A DNA stretch of 6,040 nt from Clostridiales bacterium (GTDB taxonomy: Bacteria; Bacillota; Clostridia; Oscillospirales; CAG-272). Positions within the stretch are counted from its first letter, which is position 1, and each line of letters starts with the position of its first letter. The notes below the pieces were generated by a model. That model saw nothing but the letters and a program-made list of their open reading frames with translations, had not been told where the DNA came from and ran no database searches. The translations under genes and the position numbers were made by a program. Shown piece after piece: positions 4,796 through 6,040 of the stretch. The DNA is taken from the NCBI GenBank assembly GCA_018370615.1, contig JAGZAC010000109.1, positions 1 to 6,040 on the forward strand, given 5' to 3'.

Positions 4796-4904
4796 AAGCC
4801 TCCCCTGTGTAAGGGGAGGTGGCATGGCGCAGCCATGACGGTGGGGTTGTTGGTAAAACAATCCCTCACCCGCTTCGCGGGAGCTCCCTTTGCACAAGGG
4901 AGCC
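4796..4904 (+). repeat. Palindromic repeat unit E (complete)
   Basis: Left arm 4796-4850, right arm 4858-4904. The left variable stem is CATGGC/GCCATG (4823-4837), replacing the CTCGC-type stem of units A-D with both sides changed together; the right one is CCCGC/GCGGG (4869-4881). The spacer between arms differs (TGGTAAA). Confidence 0.92.
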
Positions 4905-4915
4905 TGCGAATCCCT

Positions 4916-4970
4916 AAGCCTCCCCTGTGTAAGGGGAGGTGGCATGGCGCAGCCATGACGGAGGGGTTGT
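4916..4970 (+). repeat. Palindromic repeat unit F (left half only)
   Basis: The left arm is intact from AAGCCTCCCCTGTG to GGGGTTGT, with the same CATGGC/GCCATG stem as unit E (4943-4957). The expected ACAATCCC right arm is absent; unrelated A-rich sequence follows. It is either a truncated unit or evidence that the half unit is itself a mobile or amplifiable form. Confidence 0.9.
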
Positions 4971-5045
4971 AATAAAAAGAGAGACTTTCATACCGCCGCT
5001 TATCAGTGTTCTCACACCGCAAGACAACGGGTTTGAAAATTATGA

Positions 5046-5708
5046 TTATTCGTTTATTAACTCAATATTGACATCGCCGTTATTGCTGGACACGTTTAGC
5101 GTTTTTTCGCCGCTGTCTTTATTGCCCGGCAGATTGCTTTCCCCTTTTTTGATTTCTGATTGAATGGCAAAATCATCATAACTTCCTATAACCGTTCCTA
5201 CAATATCCCCGTTTTTAACAGTTAAGGATAGGGCGTTTCCTACGTCAAAGCTTTCAAAGGTAATATTTCCTCCGTTCGAGGAAATATCGATACTTCCGGT
5301 TACAGCCAATGCAGAAAGTGTTATATCCTCGTTTGTGGTGGATAGTGTAAGGTTTTCTAAAAGTGCGTCCGGTATCTACAGCGATATTTTCCGATTTTCG
5401 GCAGAGGGCTTTCCCCCAATATAGTCGGTCCATTCTTTATCGTTTTCGCTTGTCATCGTCAACACATGTTCGTCAGAAACGGAAATATCGTAATATTCTT
5501 TGCTGTTTTCAAAATATAGAATATGAACTTGTTCGTCCTGGGACAACGACACCTCAATTTCTCTATCCCGCACATCAAGATTGATTTCATTGATTTGTGT
5601 ATCTGACGTATAGCTTTTTTCCTCAAAGGGCTCGCTGCTGGTGGAGCAGCCCGCCAATACAAAGCCGCCTAACGCAAGGCACAATGCAAGTAAAATGATT
5701 TTTTTCAT
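5046..5708 (-). pseudogene. DUF4097 lipoprotein gene interrupted by an in-frame TAG
   Basis: From ATG 5708 the frame encodes a lipoprotein signal peptide with lipobox LAGC (lipidated Cys21), followed by a beta-rich DUF4097-type region (REIEVSLSQDEQVHILYFEN, then KEYYDISVSDEHVLTMTS and KEWTDYIGG). Codon 111 is TAG (5378-5376). The same frame then continues without break for 109 residues to TAA 5048-5046, with the family's characteristic short repeats (NEDITL, GGNITF, NGDIVG, NGDVNIEL). The junction reads KISL-stop-IPDALLENLTLS; family members usually have a residue such as Glu or Gln just before the IP, so CAG to TAG is the likely single change. DUF4097 proteins are surface-exposed proteins of unclear role. 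AGGAGG stands seven bases before the ATG. Its promoter has a MerR-type architecture facing the divergent regulator. Without readthrough the product is a 110-residue truncated lipoprotein. Confidence 0.85.
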
Positions 5709-5729
5709 TTGAATTCCTCCTAAATAGCA

Positions 5730-5758
5730 TTGCTTTCCGCAATATCCTATGCTAGAAT
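5730..5758 (+). promoter_or_regulatory. Probable promoter of the merR-type gene
   Basis: TTGCTT (5730-5735), a 17-bp spacer and TAGAAT (5753-5758), with an extended -10 TG at 5750-5751. Transcription would start near 5765, placing the palindrome 5771-5785 just downstream of the start, where bound regulator could reduce its own expression. Confidence 0.6.
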
Positions 5759-5760
5759 AC

Positions 5761-5791
5761 ATAATAAACCTTTGTGTAACACAAATGTCAA
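5761..5791 (-). promoter_or_regulatory. MerR-type promoter of the DUF4097 lipoprotein gene
   Basis: On the minus strand the -35 is TTGACA (5791-5786) and the -10 is TATTAT (5766-5761), separated by 19 bp instead of 17. The spacer holds the palindrome TTTGTGTAACACAAA (5771-5785, 7-bp arms). Overlong spacers occupied by the operator are the known design of promoters that MerR-family proteins activate by untwisting DNA. The divergent neighbouring gene encodes such a protein. Confidence 0.85.
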
Positions 5792-5807
5792 TAGGAGAAA
5801 ATAAAAA

Positions 5808-6040
5808 ATGAAAAAATATTTTTCCATTGGGGAGGCTGCAAAGGCCGTCCATACCACCAGCGAAACGCTGCGGCATTATGACCGCATAGGACTGGTAAAG
5901 CCGAGCAAGAAAGACGAATGGACAAATTATCGCTATTATACCGAGCAGGACATTGTTCGGCTAAATACAGTACGGGCTTTGCAGCTTATGGACTTGCCCT
6001 TGCGGGAAATAAAAAAGGTTTTGGATTATGACGATCTTGA
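5808..6040 (+). CDS. MerR-family transcriptional regulator, N-terminal part
   Basis: Seventy-seven complete codons lie in the window before it ends. The sequence is a clear MerR winged HTH: YFSIGEAAKAVHTTSETLRH (4-23) as the HTH, YDRIGLVKPS (24-33) and NYRYYTEQDIVRL (40-52) as the wing, then the second helical pair up to VLDYDDL. There is no Cys in this segment; the C-terminal effector domain, which would reveal the inducer, is outside the window. ATG 5808 follows AGGAG (5793-5797) with a ten-base gap, slightly long. It is divergent from the DUF4097 lipoprotein gene and shares with it a 99-base intergenic region containing a palindrome inside a 19-bp promoter spacer, so it probably activates that gene and limits its own expression. 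Family is certain; subfamily cannot be told from this part. Confidence 0.96.
   Translation, partial: MKKYFSIGEAAKAVHTTSETLRHYDRIGLVKPSKKDEWTNYRYYTEQDIVRLNTVRALQLMDLPLREIKKVLDYDDL

Noticed and set aside
4636..5022. 128-codon minus-strand frame with internal repeats
   Set aside because: The repeated peptide HLPLHRGGL simply mirrors repeat units D-F. No ribosome binding site or family resemblance.
5309..5380. Frameshift in the DUF4097 gene
   Set aside because: The upstream and downstream parts are in the same frame; the codons from AAA-ATA-TCG-CTG through TAG to ATA-CCG-GAC continue in register, so it is a nonsense change, not an indel.

Overview
The window looks like chromosomal DNA of a Firmicute of the class Clostridia, probably a gut Oscillospirales/Ruminococcaceae-type organism. 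The reasons are strong AGGAGG-type ribosome binding sites, canonical sigma-A promoters, a membrane-anchored RNase Y, a DUF4097 lipoprotein, and families of short palindromic intergenic repeats of a kind I associate with such genomes. The taxonomic placement is inference; the gene calls are read from the sequence.

Layout. (1) 1-213: the 3' end of an unidentified + strand gene, converging through a shared bidirectional terminator on a minus-strand SLOG/DUF1273 (YpsA-like) gene, 211-723. That gene has a textbook promoter and a GTG start. (2) 780-1970: an A+T-rich accessory islet. It holds a possible small RNA (806-859), a minus-strand Cys-rich small protein (872-1105), a divergent XRE regulator (1211-1453), and a 106-residue protein (1631-1951) that reads as two fused ribbon-helix-helix units. 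Two near-identical 18-bp operators sit between the divergent genes. (3) 1991-2592: no gene; three full copies and several fragments of a palindromic repeat of about 110-135 bp. (4) 2604-2681: three 17-bp palindromes spaced 30-31 bp apart. (5) 2684-4276: rny, encoding RNase Y, on the minus strand, with its own terminator and a probable long leader from a promoter at 4504-4532. (6) 4611-4970: a second cluster of the same repeat, two full copies and one half copy. (7) 5046-6040: a divergent pair, a DUF4097 lipoprotein gene interrupted by one in-frame TAG, and a MerR-family regulator cut by the window end.

How the parts work together. The clearest regulatory circuit is at the right end. The lipoprotein promoter has a 19-bp spacer occupied by a palindrome, the hallmark of a promoter activated by a MerR protein, and the adjacent divergent gene encodes one. 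In the islet, the XRE protein is well placed to control itself and the Cys-rich gene through the paired operators. RNase Y is the only housekeeping gene and is bracketed on both sides by the repeat clusters. In those repeats the internal hairpins differ in sequence from copy to copy yet stay self-complementary, which points to selection on, or a mechanism maintaining, the fold. No tRNA, rRNA, CRISPR array or recognisable transposase was seen.
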